Origin: Duganella phyllosphaerae
GTDB taxonomy: Bacteria > Pseudomonadota > Gammaproteobacteria > Burkholderiales > Burkholderiaceae_D
NCBI RefSeq assembly: GCF_001758785.1
Contig: NZ_LROM01000085.1
Span: forward strand, 1-64,000
DNA: 64,000 nucleotides
Direction of reading: 5' to 3'
Shown here: in pieces, positions 26,974 through 34,826 of the stretch
How positions within the stretch are numbered: the first letter of the stretch is position 1
How the letters are laid out: every line of letters begins with the position of its first letter
Made by a program: the position numbers and the translations under genes
Notes under the pieces: generated by a model
What the model was told of the DNA's origin: nothing
Databases searched by the model: none
The model's input: only the letters and a program-made list of their open reading frames with translations

Positions 26974-28842
26974 ATGAAAAAACTGCTGATCGCCTTGTGC
27001 CTGGTGCTGTACTTTGGTGCTGGAACCGCTGCTGCTGGCGACACCGCCGCCAATGCCGAGCTGCGTCCGGCCCTGCTGCTGACCGCTTCGCAGTCGCGCG
27101 ACAGCCAGGACTTGTCGGGCCAGTGGACCTATTCGAAAGACCTGTACCGCACCGGCCTGAACGACATCAATGGATGGGTAGCCAAATCGCGCATGCAGCG
27201 CTACCGCGACATCGACATCGCCGCTGCGGAAGCGAAGGGCGGCGTCGAGTTCTTCGAGTTCGACCTCGATCGCAGCGCGCAGATGAACATTCCCGGCGCC
27301 TGGAACGCGGCCGCGCCCACCTTGCGCTACTACGATGGCCTGGTCTGGTTCCAGCGCAAATTCAACGCGCGCAAGGAGCCTGGCAAGCGCGCCTTCCTGC
27401 GCTTCGAGGCGGTCAATTACCGCGCTTACGTGTACCTGAACGGCAAGGAAATCGGCCGCCACGAGGGCGGCTTCACGCCGTTCGTGCTGGAAGTGACCGA
27501 CGCCCTGCGCGCCGGCGACAACCGCCTGACTGTCGGTGTCGATTCCACCCACGACGCCCAGACCATTCCTACCCCGATCACCGACTGGGACCTGTACGGC
27601 GGCATCACGCGGCCGGTGCGCCTGATCACCACGCCCGCCACCTTCATCGACGACGCCACCCTGAGCCTGGGCCAAGATGGCCGCATCACCGGCGCCGTGC
27701 AATTGCAGGGCGCGCAGGCGGCCGGACAGGTCGTCAAAGTGGCGATTGGCGACCTGGCCACGGCCAGCGCCACCACCGATGCCAACGGCCGCGCCGTGTT
27801 CGCGCTGGCCGCGCCAGGCAAGCTGCAACGCTGGTCGCCCGACAGCCCCACGCTGTACGACGTGCGCTTTACCACCAGCGGCGACGCTGTGCGCGACCGC
27901 ATCGGTTTCCGCACCATCGCCGTCAGGGGCAACGAGATTCTGCTCAACGGCAAACCGATCTTCCTGCGCGGTATCTCGCTGCACGAAGAAGAATTCGGAT
28001 CTAACCCGGCGCGCAATATGACCGAACAGGCCGCGCGCGCGCTGCTCGGTGAAATCAAGCACGGCTTGAATGGCAACTACGTGCGCCTGTCGCACTACCC
28101 GCACTCGGAAACCACGCTGCGCCTGGCCGACGAAATGGGCCTCTTGGTGTGGAGCGAAATCCCCGTGTACTGGACCGTGGACTGGGAAAATCCGGCCGTG
28201 CTGCACAAGGCCCTGGTGATGCAGGCCGAGACCGTTTACCGCGACCGCAACCGCGCCTCGGTGGTGATGTGGAGCGTGGGGAACGAGACGCCAGTGTCGC
28301 CGGCGCGCACCGCCTTCCACGGCGCCATGGCCGATAACGTGCGCGCGCTCGATCCCACCCGGCTGGTGAGCGCGGCGCTGCTGGTGGAGCGCCATAAAGT
28401 GAATGGTGAAGACGTGACCGAAATCCAGGACCCGCTGGCGGACAAGCTCGACGTGCTGGCCGTCAATACCTACGCCGGCTGGTACGGCGCCGACACGCTC
28501 GCCGCTCTACCGAACCTGAAATGGAAGCTGCCGACCGACCGGCCGCTGATCCTGTCCGAATTCGGCGCCGACGCGCTGGCCGGCTACCGCAACGACAGCA
28601 TGAAGAAATTCACCGAGGAATACCAGGCCGAGTACTACCGCCAGACCCTGGCCATGGCCGAACAGCTGCCGACCCTGCGCGGGCTGTCGCCGTGGATCCT
28701 GAAAGACTTCCAGTCGCCCCGGCGCGAACACCCGGTGTTCCAGAACGGCTGGAACCGCAAGGGACTGATGTCGGAGACCGGCGTGCGCAAGCAGGCGTTT
28801 GGCGTGCTGGCCGATTACTATCGCAGCAAGGCGGCCAGGTAG
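26974..28842 (+). CDS. Secreted GH2 family glycoside hydrolase (beta-galactosidase/beta-glucuronidase type)
   Basis: 622 residues with a signal peptide (MKKLLIALCLVLYFGAGTAA). The domain order is that of GH2: a sugar-binding jelly roll (YYDGLVWFQRKF, YRAYVYLNGKEIGRHEGGFTPF), an immunoglobulin-like domain, then a TIM barrel starting at LNGKPIFLRGISLHEE. The acid/base Glu is in WSVGNETP and the nucleophile Glu in LILSEFGADA. KDFQSPRREHP near the end is typical of beta-glucuronidase-like members. Sugar specificity is not readable. Likely cotranscribed with the lyase-like gene. Its stop is 9 bp from the convergent S9 peptidase stop. Confidence 0.88.
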   Translation: MKKLLIALCLVLYFGAGTAAAGDTAANAELRPALLLTASQSRDSQDLSGQWTYSKDLYRTGLNDINGWVAKSRMQRYRDIDIAAAEAKGGVEFFEFDLDRSAQMNIPGAWNAAAPTLRYYDGLVWFQRKFNARKEPGKRAFLRFEAVNYRAYVYLNGKEIGRHEGGFTPFVLEVTDALRAGDNRLTVGVDSTHDAQTIPTPITDWDLYGGITRPVRLITTPATFIDDATLSLGQDGRITGAVQLQGAQAAGQVVKVAIGDLATASATTDANGRAVFALAAPGKLQRWSPDSPTLYDVRFTTSGDAVRDRIGFRTIAVRGNEILLNGKPIFLRGISLHEEEFGSNPARNMTEQAARALLGEIKHGLNGNYVRLSHYPHSETTLRLADEMGLLVWSEIPVYWTVDWENPAVLHKALVMQAETVYRDRNRASVVMWSVGNETPVSPARTAFHGAMADNVRALDPTRLVSAALLVERHKVNGEDVTEIQDPLADKLDVLAVNTYAGWYGADTLAALPNLKWKLPTDRPLILSEFGADALAGYRNDSMKKFTEEYQAEYYRQTLAMAEQLPTLRGLSPWILKDFQSPRREHPVFQNGWNRKGLMSETGVRKQAFGVLADYYRSKAAR

Positions 28843-28851
28843 CCCTGGGCG

Positions 28852-30903
28852 TTACTTCAACGCCTCCACCAGCCCCGGCGCAAATTCGGCGCCGTACTTG
28901 ACCTGCGCGGTGGACGCCTTGATGGTGCCGCCGATCGGCTCGGCGCGGCCACCGAGGCACTTGCCGAGGAAGTTCTCGGTCACCGCGTTAAAGGCGATGT
29001 TGTTGACCGGGCGCGCAAAGCCGTGGCCCTCGTCCGGGAACTCCACGTACGTCACCGGTATATTTTTCGCTTTCATCGCGTCGACGATCTGCACCGACTC
29101 GCGCACGTTCACGCGCGGGTCGTTGGCGCCCTGGCCGATCAGGAGCGGACGCTGGATGTCGGCAGCAAAGTTGAGCGGCGAGCGTTCCTTGAGCAGGGCC
29201 TTGCCTTCCTCGGTGGTGGGGTCGCCCATGCGCTTGTAGAACTGCTGCTTGCCCGCTTCCCAGTACGGCGGGATGGTTTGCAGCAGCGTAAACAGGTTGG
29301 ACGGACCCACGATATCGACGCCGCAGGCAAACGTGGTGGGTGTAAACGCCAGGCCTGCCAGGGTGGCGTAGCCGCCGTACGAGCCGCCCATGATGGCCAC
29401 CTTGTCGCTGGTGGTGATGCCGTTCTTGACCGCCCAGTCCACCGCGTCGAGCAGGTCGTCGTGCATCTTGCGGCCCCACTGCAGGTCGGCTGCCGAAATG
29501 AAGTTCTTGCCGAAGCCGGTCGAGCCGCGATAGTTCACCGACAGCACCGCGTAGCCGCGGTTGGCCAGCCACTGGTGGTAGCTGTTGTAGCCGTAGCGGT
29601 CGCGCGCCCACGGGCCGCCGTGCACCATCAGCACCAGCGGCACCGGCTTGCTGGCGCGGCCGGTCCCTGCTGCATCGACTGACTTGGGCAGGGTCAGGTA
29701 CGACACCAGCGTCAAGCCGTCGCGCGACTTGATTTCCTGCGGATGCATGGCGGCGAGCGGCGCACCTTCGAGCTCGGGCCGGCTGACGTACAACTGGCTC
29801 AGTTTCTTGGCTTTGCGGTCGTACAGCCAGGTGGACGAGGGCGCGGTGACCGGATCGACCGTGATCAGCCATTTGTCGTCGGCCTCGTTGCGCGAGCTGA
29901 GGAAGAACTGGCCCTTGATGTTTTTCTTCAGGTAGGCCAGGTCGGCTTTCAGTTCCTCGGTGAGCGGTACGTACTCCTGCTTCAGGTAATCGACGCCATA
30001 GGCCAGCACGCGGCCGGTGCGTTTGTCCTGCAAGGCGTTGGAGATGTCGGCGCGCGGGTCTTCGGCCACCACCGTGGTTTTGCCGCTGGCGACATCCTGG
30101 GCCAGCAGCGCCGACGTGTTGCGGTTGCGCGAGTCGGTCCAGTACAGGGTTTTGCCGTCGGTGGTGAATCCCAGCGGCGCCGTGGTCTGCGAATCGTCGA
30201 GCCCCACCTCGGTCACCGGCGTGGTCTCGATCTTGCCATCGACGATGCGGTAGTAGGTGGCGCCGCCATCGGCGCGCGCCTTGATCGTCAGGCGCAGCTT
30301 GAGCTGCTCGTCGGCCAGGAAGCCGGCGTAGCCGTCGTTCTGCTGCACCAGGGTCAGTTTGCCGGTCTTGAGGTCGAGGCTGTGGACGTCGTGCCACTTC
30401 GGATCGCGGTTGTTGACGCCGATGAGGATGCGGTCCTTGACCTTGCTGCTGATGTTGACGATCTGTACCCGGGTCTTTTCAAACGGCGTGTAATTGGTCT
30501 GCTTGCCGGAGACGACGTCAACGCCGTAGAGCAGGAAGTTTTCATCGCCTCCCTTGTCCTGGATGAACAGCACCGTGTTCGAATCGGGCGCCCAGAAGCT
30601 GCTGCGGATCGGCCGCGATTTCTCCTCGGTGAGCGGCTTGGCCCTGGCCAGATCGGAGCTCGGCGCCACCCACACATTGAGCACGCCGTCGCGCGGCGCA
30701 ATCCACGACAGCCACTTGCCGTCCGGACTGATGTTGGCGCCCGACTTGCTGGCATTGCCGAAGATCTTGGCGCGCTCGATCAGCGGCACCTCGCTGGCAG
30801 CGGTCGCCGAGGCGGCGACATTCTGGGCGTGGACGGGCAGGGCGCCGGCCAGCAGCAAAACCGGCAGCAGGGAAGGCAGGGCGTTCAGGGCAATACGGTT
30901 CAT
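28852..30903 (-). CDS. Secreted S9 family peptidase (acylaminoacyl-peptidase-like, S9C)
   Basis: 683 residues with a signal peptide ending LPVHAQ. A WD-like propeller (ANISPDGKWLSWIAPRDGVLNVWVAP) precedes the hydrolase domain: VHGGPWARDRYGYN, NYRGSTGFGKNF, GGSYGGYA (Ser508), GANDPRVN (Asp595), DEGHGF (His627). The triad is complete. Such enzymes release N-terminal residues or cleave oligopeptides in the periplasm. It stands alone on the minus strand. One of four distinct S9 peptidases in this window. Confidence 0.9.
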   Translation of the reverse strand: MNRIALNALPSLLPVLLLAGALPVHAQNVAASATAASEVPLIERAKIFGNASKSGANISPDGKWLSWIAPRDGVLNVWVAPSSDLARAKPLTEEKSRPIRSSFWAPDSNTVLFIQDKGGDENFLLYGVDVVSGKQTNYTPFEKTRVQIVNISSKVKDRILIGVNNRDPKWHDVHSLDLKTGKLTLVQQNDGYAGFLADEQLKLRLTIKARADGGATYYRIVDGKIETTPVTEVGLDDSQTTAPLGFTTDGKTLYWTDSRNRNTSALLAQDVASGKTTVVAEDPRADISNALQDKRTGRVLAYGVDYLKQEYVPLTEELKADLAYLKKNIKGQFFLSSRNEADDKWLITVDPVTAPSSTWLYDRKAKKLSQLYVSRPELEGAPLAAMHPQEIKSRDGLTLVSYLTLPKSVDAAGTGRASKPVPLVLMVHGGPWARDRYGYNSYHQWLANRGYAVLSVNYRGSTGFGKNFISAADLQWGRKMHDDLLDAVDWAVKNGITTSDKVAIMGGSYGGYATLAGLAFTPTTFACGVDIVGPSNLFTLLQTIPPYWEAGKQQFYKRMGDPTTEEGKALLKERSPLNFAADIQRPLLIGQGANDPRVNVRESVQIVDAMKAKNIPVTYVEFPDEGHGFARPVNNIAFNAVTENFLGKCLGGRAEPIGGTIKASTAQVKYGAEFAPGLVEALK

Positions 30904-31244
30904 GGATACCTCGTCGAAGTGGCGGGATGGTCAAACATGCCAGGTTTGCATGTGTGAGCCGATGGTAGCGGTAATTGCCCGCGGCGGGGAATTCTTGCGA
31001 TGGACGGTCGCTGGCGCGGCATGAACGGCGAAAATACAGTACTGCGAATTTGTTGTTGCGGTGCAAAACAGTCCGTCGGAGTGGCGCGCCATGTAATGGC
31101 GCATACCGATTTGCAGATTGGACAAACGCATGGTCTTTGAGGCGAGAAAGCAAAAAAAATGCCCACTGCAAGAGTGGGCATCGGCGTCGATACAGCGCTG
31201 AGCGGCTGTTATCGGACTGCTCTTAGCGAACTGATGTCAAGAAT
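30904..31244. other. Intergenic region between S9 peptidase and LemA gene
   Basis: 341 bp without a supported gene. The left part should hold the peptidase promoter (minus strand); the right part holds the LemA terminator at 31152-31180. Confidence 0.5.
31152..31180 (-). terminator. Terminator of the LemA-GYF gene
   Basis: TGCCCACT (minus, 31180-31173), 5-base loop, AGTGGGCA (31167-31160), then eight T (31159-31152). It lies about 65 bp after the lemA stop. Confidence 0.85.
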
Positions 31245-32126
31245 TCAGGAAGCTGGGCCTGGGTTGATGACAGTGCCCAGCGGCGCCCAAACCCTGCCGC
31301 CGAGCGGCATCACCGGCGTTTCTGTCGTGACCTTGCCTTCTGCCTGTAGTTGCAGCAGCGCGTCCAGCGATACCGGGCCTTGCGGGTTGCGGTCTTGATC
31401 GAGATACGAGTACTCCATGACCTGTTGCTGCTTCATCCTGGTCTGCGCTGCGGTCATCGCAACTTTTCCGTGCTCGACGGCTTTGTTGCTGACGGTGCGC
31501 AGGACCGTCGCGGTTTGCGATCCTACCGCGCCGAGCATCTGTTTCACCCGTTCGCCGTCGTCGTTATTCATGGTGTTGAGCATCCCCATGTCCTGCGGCT
31601 CGTCGTTGTGCAGTTCCAGGTAGGGAGCGTTACGGAATCCCAGCGCAGCGGCATAGAATACGTGCGGAATCGATGTGCGCTTGGTGTTGTACGCGCGCGC
31701 TGCTTCGTTGAAGCGCTCGCGTTGACGCTCCAGGTCGTTTTCGACGTTATAGATTGCTTCCATCAGGGTATTGTACTGCTGGCTTGATTTCAAATCCGGA
31801 TAGCGTTGCGCCAGGCCGTTAATCGCCGACACCATCGAGTGCGACTGCTGCTGGATCTGGGCAATATTGGCCGCCGAGATGTCATCCGATATCTTCAGGT
31901 GAACGAATTTTTCGGTGTCGGCGTAACCCTTGACGGCTTCGATCAGCTGGTTCGTCAGGCTGACCTGTTTGCGGGCGGTCACGCCAATATTCGAAAAGGC
32001 TGCCTTGACGGCTTCCGACAACGCGCGCAGCTGGTTGTATCCGAATAGCGCCATCACTGCGAGGATGATGGCCGCATAGATCGCAATCTTGATGATGGAT
32101 CCGATGAAATCGAATATGCCCGACAT
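31245..32126 (-). CDS. LemA-family membrane protein with C-terminal GYF_2 domain
   Basis: 293 residues. One N-terminal membrane helix (IIKIAIYAAIILAVMALFGYNQL) is followed by the LemA helical domain (AFSNIGVTARKQVSLTNQLIEAVKGYADTEK, SAINGLAQRYPDLKSSQQYNTLMEAIYNVENDLERQRERFNEAARAYN). Ordinary LemA proteins end about residue 190. Here a linker leads to MEYSYLDQDRNPQGPVSLDALLQLQAEGKVTTETPV, a GYF_2 domain that usually binds proline-rich segments. Function of LemA is unclear; an envelope-scaffold role with the GYF part facing a partner is only inference. Own terminator; no cotranscribed neighbour. Confidence 0.85.
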   Translation of the reverse strand: MSGIFDFIGSIIKIAIYAAIILAVMALFGYNQLRALSEAVKAAFSNIGVTARKQVSLTNQLIEAVKGYADTEKFVHLKISDDISAANIAQIQQQSHSMVSAINGLAQRYPDLKSSQQYNTLMEAIYNVENDLERQRERFNEAARAYNTKRTSIPHVFYAAALGFRNAPYLELHNDEPQDMGMLNTMNNDDGERVKQMLGAVGSQTATVLRTVSNKAVEHGKVAMTAAQTRMKQQQVMEYSYLDQDRNPQGPVSLDALLQLQAEGKVTTETPVMPLGGRVWAPLGTVINPGPAS

Positions 32127-32234
32127 GAGAGTGCCCTTTGCTCTTAATGAAAATGTAAGTAATCATAACATTGCCTGCTCTGCAAATGGGTATGCAGTGA
32201 GGCAAAGGAGCAAGAATTTTTCGTTGTGGAAACA

Positions 32235-32264
32235 AAAACGCCAACCTGCAGAGGTTGGCGTTTT
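32235..32264. terminator. Bidirectional terminator, probably the original tRNA-Phe terminator
   Basis: AAAACGCCAACCT (32235-32247), loop GCAG, AGGTTGGCGTTTT (32252-32264). It sits 10 bp beyond the left att copy, at the place expected for the terminator of tRNA-Phe before the element inserted. Confidence 0.85.
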
Positions 32265-32273
32265 GTTTGATAC

Positions 32274-32294
32274 TGTTCTTGGTGGCCCGGGGCG
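32274..32294. repeat. Left attachment-site copy of the tRNA-Phe element
   Basis: Identical over 21 bp to 34017-34037, which spans the 3' end of tRNA-Phe. The sequence contains TGGTGGCCCGGGGCG, the complement of the tRNA 3' end including CCA. Similarity stops abruptly after it. Confidence 0.85.
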
Positions 32295-32366
32295 CAACCA
32301 AAAACACCGCCATTTTTCGAATACAGGCCGCCGTTGCAGGAACTCTTGCGCATGGGTCGGCTAGAA

Positions 32367-32387
32367 AGTTGCCCCTCCAGTTGCCCC
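32367..32387. promoter_or_regulatory. Putative integrase arm-type sites, left end
   Basis: AGTTGCCCC at 32367-32375 and again at 32379-32387, period 12 bp. The complement GGGGCAACT occurs at the other end of the element (33860-33868), in inverted orientation. Confidence 0.5.
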
Positions 32388-32596
32388 GCGCAGTGCAATA
32401 TTTGTTGATTGGATTCACGTTTTTACTCCTCGAACAGAAGTTCCAGCGTAGCTGTGCGCGTATCGATTTTCAAGCGCACGCAAGTACTGTTGACGGTCCT
32501 GTAGGCAAGATTTACGGCCGGGGAGGGTGGGTCGCCGGTGAGAAGCAAGCCATGTTTTCGTTGCACTTAAACTGTCTTGCCCTGCGGGGCCACCCA

Positions 32597-32650
32597 CCCC
32601 GTTTAACGCCAGGGGAGGTGGCGGACCACGCTCCCTGGCGTCAAACGGGG
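32597..32650. repeat. Long imperfect hairpin behind the integrase gene
   Basis: CCCCGTTTAACGCCAGGGGAG (32597-32617, written here in full because it is the arm) is nearly complementary to the arm at 32631-32650 (CTCCCTGGCG plus TCAAACGGGG), with one G-T pair and one bulge. It begins 4 bp after the integrase stop. There is no T run, so its function is uncertain; a terminator, processing site or resolution structure are possible. Confidence 0.6.
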
Positions 32651-32653
32651 TGA

Positions 32654-33844
32654 TCACGCATCGCCCAGGCGCAGCCGTTCGAGGTAATCGGCCCACAGTT
32701 GCATCATCGCAACGCGCTCCGGCAGATGGGCGGTGCGGTTATACGCCCGACCATGCGGATCGCGTACCGCGTGCGCCAGCTGGTGTTCGATCAGATCGGC
32801 ACGCACGCCAAGCACTTCGTCGAGAATGGTGCGCGCCATGGCCCGGAAGCCGTGGCCGGTCATGGTGTCGCGGTCGATCCCCATGCGGCGCATGGCGGCC
32901 AGGATGGCGTTGTCGCTCATCGGACGCTGGGCGGTGCGGGCGCACGGAAACACATACTGGCCGGTGCCGGTCAGCGGTTGCAGCTCGGCGAGGATGGCGA
33001 TGGCCTGGCGTGCCAGTGGCACGACGTGGGCGGTCCTGGTCTTGCTCACGGTGAAGCGCCACTCGCCCGCAGCCAGGTCGATGTCTTCCCATTTTGCCAT
33101 GCGCAGCTCACCCGGGCGCACGAACACCAGTGGCGCCAGCCGCATCGCGCATTTGACGACGAAGCTGCCCTCGTAATCGTGCAGAGTGCGCAGCAGTACG
33201 GCCACCTGCTTCGGTTCGATCACGGCCGGGAAATGACGCACCTTGGCCGGTGGAATGGCGCCGCGCAGATCGGCGGTGAGGTCGCGCTGGGCGCGTTGCG
33301 TGGCCACGGCATAGCGAAACACCTGGCTGCAGTTTTCACGCGCCCTGTGGGCCGTTTCGATGGCGCCGCGCTCCTCGATCCGGCGCAGCACCTCGAGCAC
33401 CATGGCGGGCGTGATCCTGGCCAGGTGGTGCGCGCCAAGCCAGGGAAAGACATCGCGCTCGAGGCGACGGATGATGCGGGTGGCATGCGACTCGGCCCAG
33501 GTGGGCGAGAACCTGGCAAACCACTCTCGCGCCACGGTCTCGAAGCTGTGCGGATCGCCGGTCTGGCATAGCGGGTTCTTTTCGGCCTGGCGTTGGGCGC
33601 TGGGATCGATGCCCTGGGCGAGCAAGCCAAGGGCATCGCCACGCCTGAGACGCGCTTCCCTGAGTCCAACCTTGGGATAGACGCCCAGCGACAAGCGCTT
33701 TTCCTTGCCGTGGAAGTGGTACTTGAAGCGCCACCATTTGCCGCCACTGGGCGCGACCTCGAGATAGAGGCCGGCACTGTCGTACAGCCGGTAAGGTTTT
33801 TGTGCAGGCTTGGCCGTGCGAATGATGAGGTCGGTCAGAGCCAT
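32654..33844 (-). CDS. int: P4-type tyrosine integrase
   Basis: 396 residues; strong ribosome-binding site AGGAGG before ATG 33844. The N-terminal DUF4102 arm-binding domain (MALTDLIIRTAKPAQKPYRLYDSAGLYLEV, KRLSLGVYPKVGLREAR) is followed by a SAM-like core-binding domain and the catalytic domain. Catalytic residues: R243 (FVRPGEL), K268 (SKTRTAHVVPL), H331 and R334 (TGHGFRAMART), H358 (HQLAHAVRD), nucleophile Y368 (GRAYNR). All are present, so the enzyme looks functional. It lies next to tRNA-Phe, as P4-type integrases do, and between duplicated att sites. Arm-site repeats overlap its promoter region, which would allow self-repression (inference). Confidence 0.95.
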   Translation of the reverse strand: MALTDLIIRTAKPAQKPYRLYDSAGLYLEVAPSGGKWWRFKYHFHGKEKRLSLGVYPKVGLREARLRRGDALGLLAQGIDPSAQRQAEKNPLCQTGDPHSFETVAREWFARFSPTWAESHATRIIRRLERDVFPWLGAHHLARITPAMVLEVLRRIEERGAIETAHRARENCSQVFRYAVATQRAQRDLTADLRGAIPPAKVRHFPAVIEPKQVAVLLRTLHDYEGSFVVKCAMRLAPLVFVRPGELRMAKWEDIDLAAGEWRFTVSKTRTAHVVPLARQAIAILAELQPLTGTGQYVFPCARTAQRPMSDNAILAAMRRMGIDRDTMTGHGFRAMARTILDEVLGVRADLIEHQLAHAVRDPHGRAYNRTAHLPERVAMMQLWADYLERLRLGDA

Positions 33845-33859
33845 GGCAGGCCTCCTTTC

Positions 33860-33905
33860 GGGGCAACTCTAACCCCGGCAGGGCAACTCTGGCTTGATGT
33901 TGCCC
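33860..33905. promoter_or_regulatory. Putative integrase arm-type sites, right end, over the integrase promoter
   Basis: GGGGCAACT (33860-33868), GGGCAACT (33881-33888) and the inverted GTTGCCC (33899-33905). The same 9-mer appears inverted at 32367-32387. Confidence 0.5.
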
Positions 33906-33953
33906 TGCCAGGTGCGTGGCTGTAGGCGGACCGTAGAGGATTGCATGTGACGT

Positions 33954-33991
33954 AAAAAAACCGCAGTCTCCTATGAAGAATGCGGTTTTTT
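33954..33991. terminator. Bidirectional terminator now serving tRNA-Phe
   Basis: AAAAAACCGCA (33955-33965) / TGCGGTTTTTT (33981-33991) with a 15-base loop. It lies inside the element, 26 bp from the right att copy, and would end tRNA-Phe transcription after integration moved the original terminator away. Confidence 0.8.
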
Positions 33992-34016
33992 AGACTGCTC
34001 AAGACGAACTGAGCGT

Positions 34017-34037
34017 TGTTCTTGGTGGCCCGGGGCG
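34017..34037. repeat. Right attachment-site copy (overlaps tRNA-Phe 3' end)
   Basis: 21-bp direct repeat of 32274-32294. Fifteen bases belong to the tRNA (acceptor stem, CCA and edge of the T arm) and six lie beyond its end. Confidence 0.85.
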
Positions 34038-34098
34038 GAATCGAACCACCGACACAAGGATTTTCAATCCTCTGCTCTACCAACTGAGCTACCAGGCC
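34023..34098 (-). tRNA. tRNA-Phe (anticodon GAA)
   Basis: 76 nt with encoded CCA. On the minus strand it starts GGCCTGGTAGCTCAGTTGGT and ends CCCCGGGCCACCA. The acceptor stem pairs GGCCTGG-like 5' bases with CCGGGCC. The anticodon GAA maps to 34065-34063, in the loop TTGAAAA. The T loop GGTTCGATTCC is canonical. The gene remains intact after insertion of the element at its 3' end. Confidence 0.97.
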
Positions 34099-34245
34099 AA
34101 GGCGCGCAATTATAGCAGCCCGGTTTGAAATTGCCAAATGTTTGCTGGCCGCTGCCAGATTTCATGTCGGCCCGCTGTCCGAACTTTGTTATGCTACCGG
34201 CTTGACGCCGGCGCGGCCGGCAATCCCATACACGGAGCAGAGGAC

Positions 34246-34791
34246 ATGGTCTCCTTACAAGAGCAGTTTTTAAAAGCGGGCCTGGTCGATAAGACCAAGG
34301 CCAAACTGGCCAACCAGGAAAAGAGCAAGCAAAAGAAAATCGAACGCCGCACTGGCGAACAGTCGGTGGACGAGGCACGGCTGGCGGCGCAGGAAATCCA
34401 GCGCAAGAACGCCGAAAAAGCGCGCGAGGCCAATGCCCAGCGCGATGCAGCGGCCCAGCAGAAAGCCATCATGGCGCAGATCGTGCAGATGGTGCAGCAG
34501 AACCGCCAGGACAAGACCAAAAACGGCAAGGACGATATCGCCTACAACTTCACTCATGGCACCAAGATCGAACGGATCTACGTGTCGCCGGCGGTGCGCG
34601 AGCACCTGGTGGCGGGGCGGCTGGTGATCGTTGTATTGGGCGCGACGGTGGAACTGGTGCCGCGCGTGATCGCCGACAAGATCGAAGAGCGCGATCCGTC
34701 GCTGGTGGTGCGCGTCAAGCAGTCCGCTGCGGTGGTGGAAGAGGATGATCCGTATGCGGCGTTCCAGATTCCTGATGATTTGATGTGGTGA
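34246..34791 (+). CDS. DUF2058 protein (YaiL-like)
   Basis: 181 residues from ATG 34246 (GGAGCAGAGG before it). The opening VSLQEQFLKAGLVDKTKAKL and a long Lys/Arg/Glu/Gln-rich helix (EKSKQKKIERRTGEQS to about residue 85) are typical. A compact C-terminal domain follows (YNFTHGTKIERIYVSPAVREHLVAGRLVIV). E. coli YaiL is described as a nucleoprotein / polynucleotide-associated protein; the biochemical role is unknown. Shares a bidirectional terminator with the convergent S9 peptidase. Confidence 0.9.
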   Translation: MVSLQEQFLKAGLVDKTKAKLANQEKSKQKKIERRTGEQSVDEARLAAQEIQRKNAEKAREANAQRDAAAQQKAIMAQIVQMVQQNRQDKTKNGKDDIAYNFTHGTKIERIYVSPAVREHLVAGRLVIVVLGATVELVPRVIADKIEERDPSLVVRVKQSAAVVEEDDPYAAFQIPDDLMW

Positions 34792-34826
34792 AAAAAATGG
34801 CGGAACCGAGGTTCCGCCATTTTTTT
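34791..34826. terminator. Bidirectional terminator shared by the DUF2058 gene and an S9 peptidase gene
   Basis: A perfect stem: A7-TGG-CGGAACC (34791-34807), loop GAG, then GGTTCCG-CCA-T7 (34811-34826). It overlaps both stop codons. Confidence 0.92.

Larger units (their letters stand above)
32274..34037. mobile_element. Minimal integrative element in tRNA-Phe, carrying only an integrase
   Basis: About 1.76 kb bounded by identical 21-bp att copies, the right one being the tRNA-Phe 3' end. It contains one gene, a P4-type tyrosine integrase pointing away from the tRNA, putative integrase arm sites at both ends (AGTTGCCCC twice on the left; GGGGCAACT/GGGCAACT on the right), a terminator next to the tRNA and a hairpin behind the integrase. 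No replication, cargo or transfer gene is present. It could be a remnant or a truly minimal element. Confidence 0.75.
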
